Shown here one piece after another: positions 32,220-40,302 of a stretch of 41,711 bases of DNA (position 1 is the stretch's first letter; the number at the start of each line of letters is the position of its first letter). The stretch is from Streptomyces africanus (GTDB lineage Bacteria; Actinomycetota; Actinomycetes; Streptomycetales; Streptomycetaceae), in contig NZ_MUKA01000069.1 in NCBI RefSeq assembly GCF_002150735.1, positions 1 through 41,711 on the forward strand. The letters run 5' to 3'. Made by a program: the position numbers and the translations under genes. The notes under the pieces are model-generated. The model was not told the DNA's origin. It made no database searches and saw only the letters and a program-made list of their open reading frames with translations.

Positions 32220-33029
32220 ATGTCCCAGCCCGCCAAGTCCTCACGTACACCAGCTACGACCGACGCGCCGGAAAGTGCCGCAGGCTCTCGTGCCGCCGCC
32301 CAGCGGCTCAAGATGCGCCGGGAACTCGCGGCCGCCGCGATGGAGCTGTTCGCGACCAAGGGGTACGAGGCGACCACCGTCGACGAGATCGCGGCCCAGG
32401 CCGGCGTCGCCCGCCGCACCTTCTTCCGCCACTTCCGTTCCAAGGAAGAGGCGATCTTCCCCGACCACGACGACACCCTGGTCCGGGCCGAGGCGGTGCT
32501 CAACGCCGCGCCCGCGCACGAGCATCCGCTCGACACGGTGTGCCGCGGCATCAAGGAAGTCATGAAGATGTACGCGGCCCGGCCGGAGATCTCGGTCGCC
32601 CGCTACAAGCTGACGCGCGAGGTGCCGACGCTGCGCGAGGCGGAGATCGCGTCGGTGGCCCGCTACGAGCGCCTGTTCACCCGCTATCTCCTCGGCCACT
32701 TCGACGAGCGCGCGCACGCCGACGACGCCAACGACGACCCGCTGCTCGCGGAGGTCGCCGCGTCCGCCGTGGTCACCGCCCACAACCACGTCCTGCGGCG
32801 CTGGCTGCGGGCGGGCGGCCAGGGGGACGTGGAGGCGCAGCTGGACCACGCCTTCGCGATCGTGCGCAAGACGTTCGGCACGGGGATCGGGGCCGGGCGC
32901 TCCACGGAGACGCAGCCGGCCGCGGCCACGGCCTCGGCACAGGGCGAGGTGCTGGTCACGGTCGCCCGCACCGACGCCCCGCTCGACGAGGTCATGCGGA
33001 CGATCGAGCAGGCGCTCAAGGAGCGCTGA
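32220..33029 (+). CDS. TetR-family regulator of the ethylmalonyl-CoA cluster
   Basis: This 269-residue protein has an N-terminal disordered stretch of about 30 residues. The TetR domain follows (MELFATKGYEATTVDEIAAQAGVARRTFFRHF in parts, residues about 42-75). The C-terminal domain is of the acyl-CoA-metabolism regulator kind, ending with a Thr/Ala-rich linker and a short helix. ATG 32220 fits a leaderless transcript; upstream in-frame starts run through the operator. It lies between the hydroxyacyl-CoA dehydrogenase gene and ccr, so control of one or both, perhaps in response to an acyl-CoA, is the natural inference. A strong terminator follows it. Confidence 0.87.
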   Translation: MSQPAKSSRTPATTDAPESAAGSRAAAQRLKMRRELAAAAMELFATKGYEATTVDEIAAQAGVARRTFFRHFRSKEEAIFPDHDDTLVRAEAVLNAAPAHEHPLDTVCRGIKEVMKMYAARPEISVARYKLTREVPTLREAEIASVARYERLFTRYLLGHFDERAHADDANDDPLLAEVAASAVVTAHNHVLRRWLRAGGQGDVEAQLDHAFAIVRKTFGTGIGAGRSTETQPAAATASAQGEVLVTVARTDAPLDEVMRTIEQALKER

Positions 33030-33050
33030 GCGACTCCCGCTCCTGTGATG

Positions 33051-33077
33051 ACGGCCACCCCACGGGGTGGCCGTTTT
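33051..33077 (+). terminator. Rho-independent terminator after the TetR gene
   Basis: ACGGCCACCCC (33051-33061) pairs perfectly with GGGGTGGCCGT (33064-33074) with a 2-nt loop. TTT follows the stem, and a T-rich GTTTTGG completes it. Confidence 0.8.
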
Positions 33078-33172
33078 GGCATGTCAGGGGCCGTTTTGCA
33101 GGCCCTTGACGAGGCCGTTCGATCGATCATCGCTCATGTGTTACGTAAAGATTTCATCTGAGAGCAAGTTCT

Positions 33173-33185
33173 GGCACTCAGTGCC
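33173..33185. promoter_or_regulatory. Palindrome upstream of the ccr -35 box
   Basis: GGCACTCAGTGCC has perfect 6-bp arms around C and ends directly before the -35 box TTGCGA. Activator or repressor binding is plausible. Confidence 0.5.
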
Positions 33186-33214
33186 TTGCGAGGTGACACG
33201 CGGTGTCATACGTT
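33186..33214 (+). promoter_or_regulatory. ccr promoter with operator in the spacer
   Basis: TTGCGA (33186-33191) and TACGTT (33209-33214) are separated by exactly 17 bp. The spacer holds the perfect palindrome TGACACGCGGTGTCA (33194-33208), so a bound protein would lie between the two polymerase contacts. Transcription would start near 33221. Confidence 0.65.
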
Positions 33215-33408
33215 GAAGAGGTCCGGGCGACGTCCCAGCAAGCCCAGCGCCTGCCCGCCCGGACGCCTGCGTCACAGGCAACCTCCCGCGCCACCAGCGC
33301 TGCCGAACAGCACCACCGCCGAACCGACGGCACACCCTCAACCCTCAGCAGCACCGACGTACCCATCGGCGCCCCTCCCTCAGGGCGCTCACCGCCGGAG
33401 GCAACACC

Positions 33409-34752
33409 GTGACCGTTAAGGACATCCTGGCCGCGATCCAGTCGCCCGACTCCACGTCGGAGGACTTCGCCGCCCTCCCGCTCCCCGAGTCGTACCGCGC
33501 GATCACCGTGCACAAGGACGAGACGGAGATGTTCGCCGGGCTCACCACGCGCGACAAGGACCCCCGCAAGTCGATCCACCTGGACGAGGTGCCGCTGCCC
33601 GAGCTGGGCCCGGGCGAGGCACTGGTGGCCGTCATGGCCTCCTCGGTCAACTACAACTCGGTGTGGACGTCGATCTTCGAGCCGCTGTCGACGTTCGGCT
33701 TCCTGGAGCGCTACGGCCGCACCAGCGAGCTGGCCAAGCGCCACGACCTGCCGTACCACATCATCGGCTCCGACCTCGCCGGCGTCGTCCTGCGCACCGG
33801 ACCCGGCGTCAACGCCTGGCACCCCGGCGACGAGGTCGTCGCGCACTGCCTCTCCGTCGAGCTGGAGTCCAGCGACGGCCACAACGACACGATGCTCGAC
33901 CCCGAGCAGCGCATCTGGGGCTTCGAGACCAACTTCGGCGGCCTCGCCGAGATCGCGCTGGTCAAGTCCAACCAGCTGATGCCCAAGCCGGACCACCTCA
34001 GCTGGGAGGAGGCCGCCGCCCCGGGCCTGGTCAACTCCACCGCCTACCGGCAGCTGGTCTCCCGCAACGGCGCCGGCATGAAGCAGGGCGACAACGTGCT
34101 CATCTGGGGCGCGAGCGGCGGACTCGGCAGTTACGCCACGCAGTTCGCGCTGGCCGGCGGTGCCAACCCCATCTGCGTCGTCAGCAGCGAGCAGAAGGCG
34201 GAGATCTGCCGGTCCATGGGCGCCGAGGCGATCATCGACCGCACCGCCGAGGACTACAAGTTCTGGAAGGACGAGCACACGCAGGACCCGAAGGAGTGGA
34301 AGCGCTTCGGCAAGCGCATCCGCGAGCTCACCGGCGGGGAGGACATCGACATCGTCTTCGAGCACCCCGGCCGCGAGACCTTCGGCGCGAGCGTCTTCGT
34401 CACCCGCAAGGGAGGCACCATCACCACCTGCGCCTCCACCTCGGGTTACATGCACGAGTACGACAACCGCTACCTGTGGATGTCACTGAAGCGCATCATC
34501 GGCTCGCACTTCGCCAACTACCGCGAGGCCTGGGAGGCCAACCGGCTCATCGCGAAGGGCAAGATCCACCCCACCCTGTCGAAGGTGTACTCCCTTCAGG
34601 ACACCGGCCAGGCCGCCTACGACGTCCACCGCAACCTCCACCAGGGCAAGGTCGGTGTGCTGTGCATGGCCCCCGAGGAGGGCCTGGGCGTGCGCGACCA
34701 GGAGAAGCGCGCCCGGCACATCGACGCCATCAACCGCTTCCGGAACATCTGA
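33409..34752 (+). CDS. ccr: Crotonyl-CoA carboxylase/reductase
   Basis: This 447-residue medium-chain dehydrogenase-like enzyme reductively carboxylates crotonyl-CoA with NADPH and CO2 to (2S)-ethylmalonyl-CoA. The CO2-pocket residues are visible: Asn in VNYN (80-83), Phe172 and Glu173 in WGFETN, and a late His in GYMHEYDN. The NADPH fold has WGASGGLGSYATQF. Length and motifs are those of Streptomyces and Kitasatospora Ccr. Start is GTG 33409 with GGAGG 8 nt upstream. It is the first gene of the operon ccr-ecm-mcl-mch-mcd and has a 190-nt leader behind a clear promoter. Ethylmalonyl-CoA is also a polyketide extender. Confidence 0.95.
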   Translation: MTVKDILAAIQSPDSTSEDFAALPLPESYRAITVHKDETEMFAGLTTRDKDPRKSIHLDEVPLPELGPGEALVAVMASSVNYNSVWTSIFEPLSTFGFLERYGRTSELAKRHDLPYHIIGSDLAGVVLRTGPGVNAWHPGDEVVAHCLSVELESSDGHNDTMLDPEQRIWGFETNFGGLAEIALVKSNQLMPKPDHLSWEEAAAPGLVNSTAYRQLVSRNGAGMKQGDNVLIWGASGGLGSYATQFALAGGANPICVVSSEQKAEICRSMGAEAIIDRTAEDYKFWKDEHTQDPKEWKRFGKRIRELTGGEDIDIVFEHPGRETFGASVFVTRKGGTITTCASTSGYMHEYDNRYLWMSLKRIIGSHFANYREAWEANRLIAKGKIHPTLSKVYSLQDTGQAAYDVHRNLHQGKVGVLCMAPEEGLGVRDQEKRARHIDAINRFRNI

Positions 34753-34762
34753 GGGCTGCTGG

Positions 34763-36790
34763 ATGACAGAGCGTCAGAAGGACCGTCCGTGGCTCATGCG
34801 GACCTACGCCGGTCACTCCACGGCCGAGGCGTCCAACGAGCTGTACCGGCGCAACCTCGCCAAGGGCCAGACGGGTCTGTCGGTGGCGTTCGACCTGCCG
34901 ACACAGACCGGCTACGACTCCGACCACATCCTCGCCCGCGGCGAGGTCGGCCGGGTCGGCGTGCCGATCGCCCACGTCGGTGACATGCGCCGGCTGTTCC
35001 AGGACATCCCCCTGGAGCAGATGAACACCTCGATGACCATCAACGCCACGGCCATGTGGCTGCTGGCGCTCTACCAGGTCGTCGCCGAGGAGCAGGGCGC
35101 GGACATCACCAAGCTCCAGGGCACGACCCAGAACGACATCGTCAAGGAGTACCTGTCCCGGGGGACGCACGTCTTCCCCCCGGGCCCCTCCCTCCGCCTG
35201 ACGACGGACATGATCGCGTACACGGTCTCCCACCTCCCGAAGTGGAACCCGATCAACATCTGCAGCTACCACCTGCAGGAGGCGGGCGCCACACCGGTCC
35301 AGGAGATCGCGTACGCGATGTCCACCGCGATCGCCGTGCTGGACGCGGTCCGTGACTCCGGCCAGGTGCCGCAGGAGCGCATGGGCGACGTCGTCGGCCG
35401 GATCTCCTTCTTCGTGAACGCGGGCGTCCGCTTCATCGAGGAGATGTGCAAGATGCGGGCGTTCGGCCGCATCTGGGACCGGATCACCCGTGAGCGCTAC
35501 GGGATCGAGAACCCCAAGCACCGCCGCTTCCGCTACGGCGTCCAGGTCAACTCCCTGGGCCTGACGGAGGCGCAGCCGGAGAACAACGTCCAGCGGATCG
35601 TGCTCGAGATGCTGGCCGTGACGCTGTCCAAGGACGCCCGCGCGCGTGCCGTGCAGCTCCCCGCCTGGAACGAGGCGCTCGGCCTGCCCCGCCCCTGGGA
35701 CCAGCAGTGGTCGCTGCGCATCCAGCAGGTGCTGGCGTACGAGAGCGATCTGCTGGAGTACGACGACATCTTCGAGGGCTCGAAGGTCATCGAGGCGAAG
35801 GTGGACGAACTGGTCGAGGCCTCGCTCGCGGAGATCGACCGCATCCAGGAGATGGGCGGCGCGATGGCGGCCGTCGAGTCCGGCTACCTCAAGTCGCAGC
35901 TGGTCGCCTCGCACGCGGAGCGCCGGGGCCGGATCGAGTCCGGCCAGGAGAAGATCATCGGTGTCAACGCCTTCGAGGGCACCGAGCCGAACCCGCTGAC
36001 CGCCGACCTGGACACCGCGATCCAGACGGTCGACCCGGAGGTCGAGGCCCGCGTCATCGCCTCGCTCCAGCAGTGGCGCGACAGCCGCTACCAGCCGCCC
36101 TTCAACCACCCGCGGCCCTGCAAGGCCCTGGAGCGGCTGAAGGAGGCCGCCCGGGGCACCGAGAACCTCATGGAGGCCACCCTGGAGTGCGCCCGCGCCG
36201 GGGTCACGACCGGCGAGTGGGCCGGGGCCCTGCGCGAGGTGTTCGGCGAGTTCAGGGCGCCCACGGGCGTCTCCTCGGCGCCGGTCGCCGTCCCCGCCGA
36301 GGAGGGCAGCACGCTGGCCCTGGTCCGCCGCAAGGTGGATCTGACGGCCAAGGACCTGGGCGTGGGCAAGCTGCGCTTCCTGGTCGGCAAGCCGGGCCTG
36401 GACGGCCACTCCAACGGCGCCGAGCAGATCGCCGTGCGCGCGCGGGACGCCGGCTTCGAGGTGGTCTACCAGGGCATCCGGCTCACCCCCGAGCAGATCG
36501 TGGACGCGGCCCTCGCCGAGGACGTGCACGCGGTCGGCCTGTCCATCCTGTCCGGCTCGCACGCCCAGCTGGTGCCGGACGTGCTCGAACGGCTGCGTGT
36601 GGCCGGTGCCACAGACATCCCGGTGATCGCCGGTGGCATCATCCCGAACGGGGATGCCGAGCAGCTCAGGGCAGCCGGAGTGGCCGCGGTCTTCACCCCG
36701 AAGGACTTCGACATCACCGGAATCATCGGCCGCATCGTCGACGAGATCCGGAAAGCGAACACGCTCGACCCCCTGGAGGTCTCCGCATGA
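34763..36790 (+). CDS. ecm: Ethylmalonyl-CoA mutase (B12-dependent)
   Basis: This 675-residue single-chain acyl-CoA mutase converts (2R)-ethylmalonyl-CoA to (2S)-methylsuccinyl-CoA. The catalytic barrel comprises about residues 1-520, beginning with RPWLMRTYAGHSTAEASNE and including the NTSMTINATA segment. The C-terminal B12-binding domain has D547-x-H549-x2-G552 in LDGHSNG. The MeaA-like size and the location next to ccr favour ethylmalonyl-CoA over methylmalonyl-CoA as substrate. The gene starts 10 nt after the ccr stop and overlaps mcl by ATGA. The epimerase needed between Ccr and this mutase is not encoded in the window. Confidence 0.92.
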   Translation: MTERQKDRPWLMRTYAGHSTAEASNELYRRNLAKGQTGLSVAFDLPTQTGYDSDHILARGEVGRVGVPIAHVGDMRRLFQDIPLEQMNTSMTINATAMWLLALYQVVAEEQGADITKLQGTTQNDIVKEYLSRGTHVFPPGPSLRLTTDMIAYTVSHLPKWNPINICSYHLQEAGATPVQEIAYAMSTAIAVLDAVRDSGQVPQERMGDVVGRISFFVNAGVRFIEEMCKMRAFGRIWDRITRERYGIENPKHRRFRYGVQVNSLGLTEAQPENNVQRIVLEMLAVTLSKDARARAVQLPAWNEALGLPRPWDQQWSLRIQQVLAYESDLLEYDDIFEGSKVIEAKVDELVEASLAEIDRIQEMGGAMAAVESGYLKSQLVASHAERRGRIESGQEKIIGVNAFEGTEPNPLTADLDTAIQTVDPEVEARVIASLQQWRDSRYQPPFNHPRPCKALERLKEAARGTENLMEATLECARAGVTTGEWAGALREVFGEFRAPTGVSSAPVAVPAEEGSTLALVRRKVDLTAKDLGVGKLRFLVGKPGLDGHSNGAEQIAVRARDAGFEVVYQGIRLTPEQIVDAALAEDVHAVGLSILSGSHAQLVPDVLERLRVAGATDIPVIAGGIIPNGDAEQLRAAGVAAVFTPKDFDITGIIGRIVDEIRKANTLDPLEVSA

Positions 36791-37749
36791 CCACGGTCAA
36801 CCGCCTTCGCCCCCGGCGTTCCTGCCTGGCGGTACCGGGCTCGAACCCCCGCTTCCTGGAGAAGGCGCAGGGCCTCCCCGCCGACCAGGTCTTCCTCGAC
36901 CTGGAGGACGCGTGCGCCCCGCTCGCCAAGCCCGAGGCGCGGCACACCATCGTCAAGTTCCTCAACGAGGGCGACTGGACGGGCAAGACGCGCGTCGTGC
37001 GCGTCAACGACTGGACGACCGAATGGACGTACCGGGACGTCGTCACGGTCGTCGAGGGCGCCGGCCCCAACCTCGACTGCATCATGCTGCCGAAGGTGCA
37101 GGACGCCCAGCAGATCGTCGCCCTCGACCTGCTGCTGACGCAGATCGAGAAGACGATGGGCTTCGAGGTCGGCCGGATCGGCATCGAGGCGCAGATCGAG
37201 AACGCGCAGGGTCTGAACAACGTCAACGAGATCGCGCAGGCCTCCCCGCGCGTCGAGACGATCATCTTCGGCCCGGCCGACTTCATGGCCTCGATCAACA
37301 TGAAGTCGCTGGTCGTGGGCGAGCAGCCGCCCGGCTACCCGGCGGACGCCTACCACTACATCCTGATGAAGATCCTGATGGCCGCCCGCGCCAACAACCT
37401 CCAGGCGATCGACGGCCCCTACCTGCAGATCCGCAACATCGACGGCTACCGCGAGGTCGCCCAGCGCGCCGCAGCGCTCGGCTTCGACGGCAAGTGGGTG
37501 CTGCACCCGGGCCAGGTCGAGGCGTCCAACGAGATCTTCTCGCCGTCCCAGGAGGACTACGACCACGCCGAGCTGATCCTGGACGCGTACGACTACTACA
37601 CGTCCGAGGCGGGCGGCAAGAAGGGCTCCGCGATGCTCGGCGACGAGATGATCGACGAGGCCAGCCGCAAGATGGCCCTGGTCATCTCCGGCAAGGGACG
37701 CGTCGCCGGCATGCAGCGCACCAGCAAGTTCGAGATCCCGGAGGCGTGA
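36787..37749 (+). CDS. mcl: Malyl-CoA/beta-methylmalyl-CoA lyase (HpcH/HpaI family)
   Basis: This 320-residue TIM-barrel CoA-ester lyase opens with RSCLAVPGSNPRFLEKA, has FLDLEDACAP (Mg-binding acidic pair) and IEAQIENAQGL, where the Glu completes the metal site. It cleaves (2R,3S)-beta-methylmalyl-CoA to glyoxylate and propionyl-CoA, and may act on malyl-CoA. Its ATG overlaps the ecm stop (ATGA), and mch begins 5 nt after its stop. Citrate lyase beta-subunit is the common misannotation for this family. Confidence 0.9.
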   Translation: MTTVNRLRPRRSCLAVPGSNPRFLEKAQGLPADQVFLDLEDACAPLAKPEARHTIVKFLNEGDWTGKTRVVRVNDWTTEWTYRDVVTVVEGAGPNLDCIMLPKVQDAQQIVALDLLLTQIEKTMGFEVGRIGIEAQIENAQGLNNVNEIAQASPRVETIIFGPADFMASINMKSLVVGEQPPGYPADAYHYILMKILMAARANNLQAIDGPYLQIRNIDGYREVAQRAAALGFDGKWVLHPGQVEASNEIFSPSQEDYDHAELILDAYDYYTSEAGGKKGSAMLGDEMIDEASRKMALVISGKGRVAGMQRTSKFEIPEA

Positions 37750-37754
37750 CGGCG

Positions 37755-38267
37755 ATGCAGTTCGGACGCACGTACGAGGAGTTCGAGGTCGGCGCGACGT
37801 ACAAGCACTGGCCGGGAAAGACGGTCACGGAGTACGACGACCACCTGTTCTGTCTCCTCACGATGAACCACCACCCGCTCCACATGGACACGAACTACGC
37901 GGAGAAGACGACTGACTTCGGCAGGAACGTCGTCGTCGGGAACTACATCTACTCGCTGCTGCTCGGCATGTCCGTGCCGGACATCTCCGGCAAGGCGATC
38001 GCCAACCTGGAGATCGAGTCGCTCAAGCACGTGGCGCCGACCTTCCACGGCGACACGGTCTACGGCCAGACGACCGTGCTCGACAAGTGGCCGTCGAAGT
38101 CGAAGAACGACCGCGGCATCGTGCACGTCGAGACCAAGGGCTACAAGCAGGACGGCACGCTGGTCTGCGTGTTCCGCCGCAAGGTGATGGTGCCGACCGA
38201 GACGTACATCAAGGAGCGCGGCGGCGAGCAGCCGGGCCGCCCCGAGCTCAAGGAGCAGGAGAAGTAG
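37755..38267 (+). CDS. mch: Mesaconyl-CoA hydratase (MaoC family)
   Basis: This 170-residue single hot-dog domain protein has the MaoC dehydratase pattern: YEEFEVG start, then TVTEYDDHLFCLLTMNHHPLH carrying the active-site Asp and His. It would hydrate mesaconyl-CoA to beta-methylmalyl-CoA, inferred from its place between mcl and mcd. Spacing is 5 nt after mcl and 2 nt before mcd. The Lys/Glu-rich C-terminus beyond the fold is short. Confidence 0.88.
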   Translation: MQFGRTYEEFEVGATYKHWPGKTVTEYDDHLFCLLTMNHHPLHMDTNYAEKTTDFGRNVVVGNYIYSLLLGMSVPDISGKAIANLEIESLKHVAPTFHGDTVYGQTTVLDKWPSKSKNDRGIVHVETKGYKQDGTLVCVFRRKVMVPTETYIKERGGEQPGRPELKEQEK

Positions 38268-38269
38268 CC

Positions 38270-39475
38270 ATGGCGCGACTCGCCCAGACCGCCGGTCTGA
38301 CGGACATCCAGCAGGAGATCCTCTCCACCGTCCGGGACTTCGTGGACAAGGAGATCATCCCGGTCGCGACCGAGCTGGAGCACCGCGACGAATACCCGCA
38401 AGCGATCGTCGACGGGCTGAAGGAGCTGGGCCTGTTCGGCCTGATGATCCCCGAGGAGTACGGGGGTCTGGGCGAGTCGCTCCTGACGTACGCGCTGTGC
38501 GTGGAGGAGATCGCCCGCGGGTGGATGTCGGTGTCCGGCATCATCAACACGCACTTCATCGTGGCGTACATGCTCAAGCAGCACGGCACGCAGGAGCAGA
38601 AGGACCACTTCCTGCCCAGGATGGCGGCCGGCGACATCCGCGGCGCGTTCTCGATGTCGGAGCCGGCCCTCGGCTCGGACGTGTCGGCGATCACGTCGAA
38701 GGCGGTGAAGGACGGCGACGAGTACGTCCTGAACGGCCAGAAGATGTGGCTGACCAACGGCGGGACGTCGTCTCTCGTGGCCGTTCTGGTACGAAGTGAC
38801 GAAGGTCACCCCGAGGGCACCGCGCCCCACAAGTCGATGACGACCTTCCTGGTCGAGAAGGAGCCGGGTTTCGGCGAGGTCCGGCCCGGCCTCACCATCC
38901 CCGGCAAGATCGACAAGATGGGGTACAAGGGCGTCGACACCACCGAACTCATCATGGACGGCCTGCGGATTCCTGCCGATCGTGTGCTCGGCGGGGTCAC
39001 CGGCCGTGGTTTCTACCAGATGATGGACGGCGTCGAGGTCGGCCGCGTCAACGTGGCGGCGCGTGGCTGTGGCGTCGCTCAGCGTGCGTTCGAGCTGGGC
39101 GTCGCGTACGCGCAGCAGCGTCACACGTTCGGGAAGCCGATCGCCCAGCATCAGGCCATCCAGTTCAAGCTGGCGGAGATGGCTACCAAGGTCGAGGCCG
39201 CGCATGCGATGATGGTGAACGCGGCACGCAAAAAGGACTCCGGTGAGCGAAACGACCTTGAGGCTGGGATGGCGAAGTACCTCGCCTCCGAGTACTGCAA
39301 AGAGGTCGTGGAAGACGCCTTCCGGATCCACGGCGGCTACGGCTTCTCCAAGGAGTACGAGATCGAGCGCCTCTACCGTGAGGCTCCGATGCTGCTCATC
39401 GGTGAAGGTACCGCCGAGATCCAGAAAATGATCATCGGCAGGCGGCTGCTCGAGGAGTATCGATTCCAGGGCTAG
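38270..39475 (+). CDS. mcd: Acyl-CoA dehydrogenase, probable (2S)-methylsuccinyl-CoA dehydrogenase
   Basis: This 401-residue FAD enzyme has FSMSEPALGSDVSAI (substrate and FAD contact), WLTNGG, QRHTFGKPIAQHQAIQ, IHGGYGF, and the catalytic Glu region IGEGTAEIQ near the C-terminus. Length is that of an ordinary acyl-CoA dehydrogenase; the proteobacterial methylsuccinyl-CoA dehydrogenase is longer. The pathway role, oxidation to mesaconyl-CoA, rests on the operon context, with mch ending 2 nt before its ATG. It ends the operon at a stem-loop. Confidence 0.88.
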   Translation: MARLAQTAGLTDIQQEILSTVRDFVDKEIIPVATELEHRDEYPQAIVDGLKELGLFGLMIPEEYGGLGESLLTYALCVEEIARGWMSVSGIINTHFIVAYMLKQHGTQEQKDHFLPRMAAGDIRGAFSMSEPALGSDVSAITSKAVKDGDEYVLNGQKMWLTNGGTSSLVAVLVRSDEGHPEGTAPHKSMTTFLVEKEPGFGEVRPGLTIPGKIDKMGYKGVDTTELIMDGLRIPADRVLGGVTGRGFYQMMDGVEVGRVNVAARGCGVAQRAFELGVAYAQQRHTFGKPIAQHQAIQFKLAEMATKVEAAHAMMVNAARKKDSGERNDLEAGMAKYLASEYCKEVVEDAFRIHGGYGFSKEYEIERLYREAPMLLIGEGTAEIQKMIIGRRLLEEYRFQG

Positions 39476-39485
39476 ATGTCCGGAT

Positions 39486-39522
39486 ACGGGGTGTTTTCTT
39501 GGAGAAGAAGATCACACCCCGT
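39486..39522 (+). terminator. Stem-loop after mcd
   Basis: ACGGGGTGT (39486-39494) pairs perfectly with ACACCCCGT (39514-39522). The loop contains a smaller TTCT/AGAA pairing. There is no clear U-tract, so termination is likely but not certain. Confidence 0.55.
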
Positions 39523-39581
39523 CAGCACTCTTCGGCCGCCGACTCGGCTGCCTGGCTTACCCAGTTAGGGCCCCGAGCCGC

Positions 39582-39587
39582 TACGAT
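39582..39587 (+). promoter_or_regulatory. Possible -10 box of psd
   Basis: TACGAT lies 58 bp upstream of the psd start, within a 170-bp gap after the mcd stem-loop. TTACCC at 39557-39562, 19 bp upstream, is a weak -35 candidate. Confidence 0.35.
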
Positions 39588-39645
39588 CGCCGGAAAGCCG
39601 CCGTCCCCCGTCAGAGTGCGGCATCATCCGCTACGAAGGTCATCC

Positions 39646-40302
39646 ATGCCCCACAGCCAAACCTCTGCACCTCGCGACAGCCGGGCCGGCGTACGCCTCG
39701 CGCGCGGAGCATCGCCGTGGCTCCTTCCTACCGTCGCCACCGCAGCCCTCAGCCTGGCCCGCGCTCGCCGCTCCGGCGCCGCGAAGGCCGTCGCCGTTCC
39801 CGCCACCGCGCTCGCGGCGGGGATGCTGTGGTTCTTCCGCGACCCCGAGCGCGAGATCACCCAGGGCCGGGTCATCTCGCCCGCAGACGGTGTGGTGCAG
39901 AGCATCATGCCGTGGAAGGACGGCCGCACCCGCGTCGCGATCTTCATGAGCCCGCTCAACGTCCACGTCAACCGCGCGCCGCTGGCCGGCACGGTGACGT
40001 CGGTCGAGCACGTGCCCGGTGGCTTCGTTCCCGCCTTCAACAAGGAGAGCGAGAACAACGAGCGTGTCGTCTGGCACTTCGACACCGAGCTCGGCGACAT
40101 CGAGATGATCCAGATCGCCGGCGCGGTCGCCCGCCGCATCGTTCCCTACGTGCCCCAGGGCACCAAGGTCGAGCAGGGCGAGCGGATCGGCCTGATCCGC
40201 TTCGGCTCGCGGGTCGACCTCTACCTGCCCGAGGGTGTGGAGGTCGCGGTCGAGGTGGGACAGAAGACCGTGGCTGGGGTGACTCGCATTGACCGTGATT
40301 GA
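39646..40302 (+). CDS. psd: Phosphatidylserine decarboxylase proenzyme
   Basis: This 218-residue enzyme converts phosphatidylserine to phosphatidylethanolamine at the membrane. It is of the short (archaeal-type, PSD-A) class. Two hydrophobic segments lie near residues 25-40 and 47-64, then WFFRDPER. The triad is D81 in SPADG, H107 in NVHVNR and S188. Self-cleavage would occur between G187 and S188 in RFGSRVDLY, generating the pyruvoyl group. The ATG 39646 is supported by homologous length; an in-frame start at 39499 lies in the terminator. It overlaps pssA, the gene for its substrate. Confidence 0.93.
   Translation: MPHSQTSAPRDSRAGVRLARGASPWLLPTVATAALSLARARRSGAAKAVAVPATALAAGMLWFFRDPEREITQGRVISPADGVVQSIMPWKDGRTRVAIFMSPLNVHVNRAPLAGTVTSVEHVPGGFVPAFNKESENNERVVWHFDTELGDIEMIQIAGAVARRIVPYVPQGTKVEQGERIGLIRFGSRVDLYLPEGVEVAVEVGQKTVAGVTRIDRD

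Larger units (their letters stand above)
33030..33408. other. 379-bp region between the TetR gene and ccr
   Basis: It contains the TetR-gene terminator (33051-33077), the ccr promoter with two palindromes (33173-33214) and a long untranslated leader of about 190 nt running to the ccr GTG. A TTACGTAA palindrome (33141-33148) lies in an unusually AT-rich stretch upstream of the promoter. I see no coding region that I would support. Confidence 0.55.

Noticed and set aside
33203..33412. A 69-codon frame in the ccr leader as a possible leader peptide
   Set aside because: Its start would lie inside the promoter, upstream of the predicted transcription start, and the peptide has no conserved feature I can recognise.
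34730..36562. A 610-codon minus-strand frame opposite ecm
   Set aside because: It is the antisense of a well-supported mutase, with Leu/Asp/Val/Arg-biased content and no domain.
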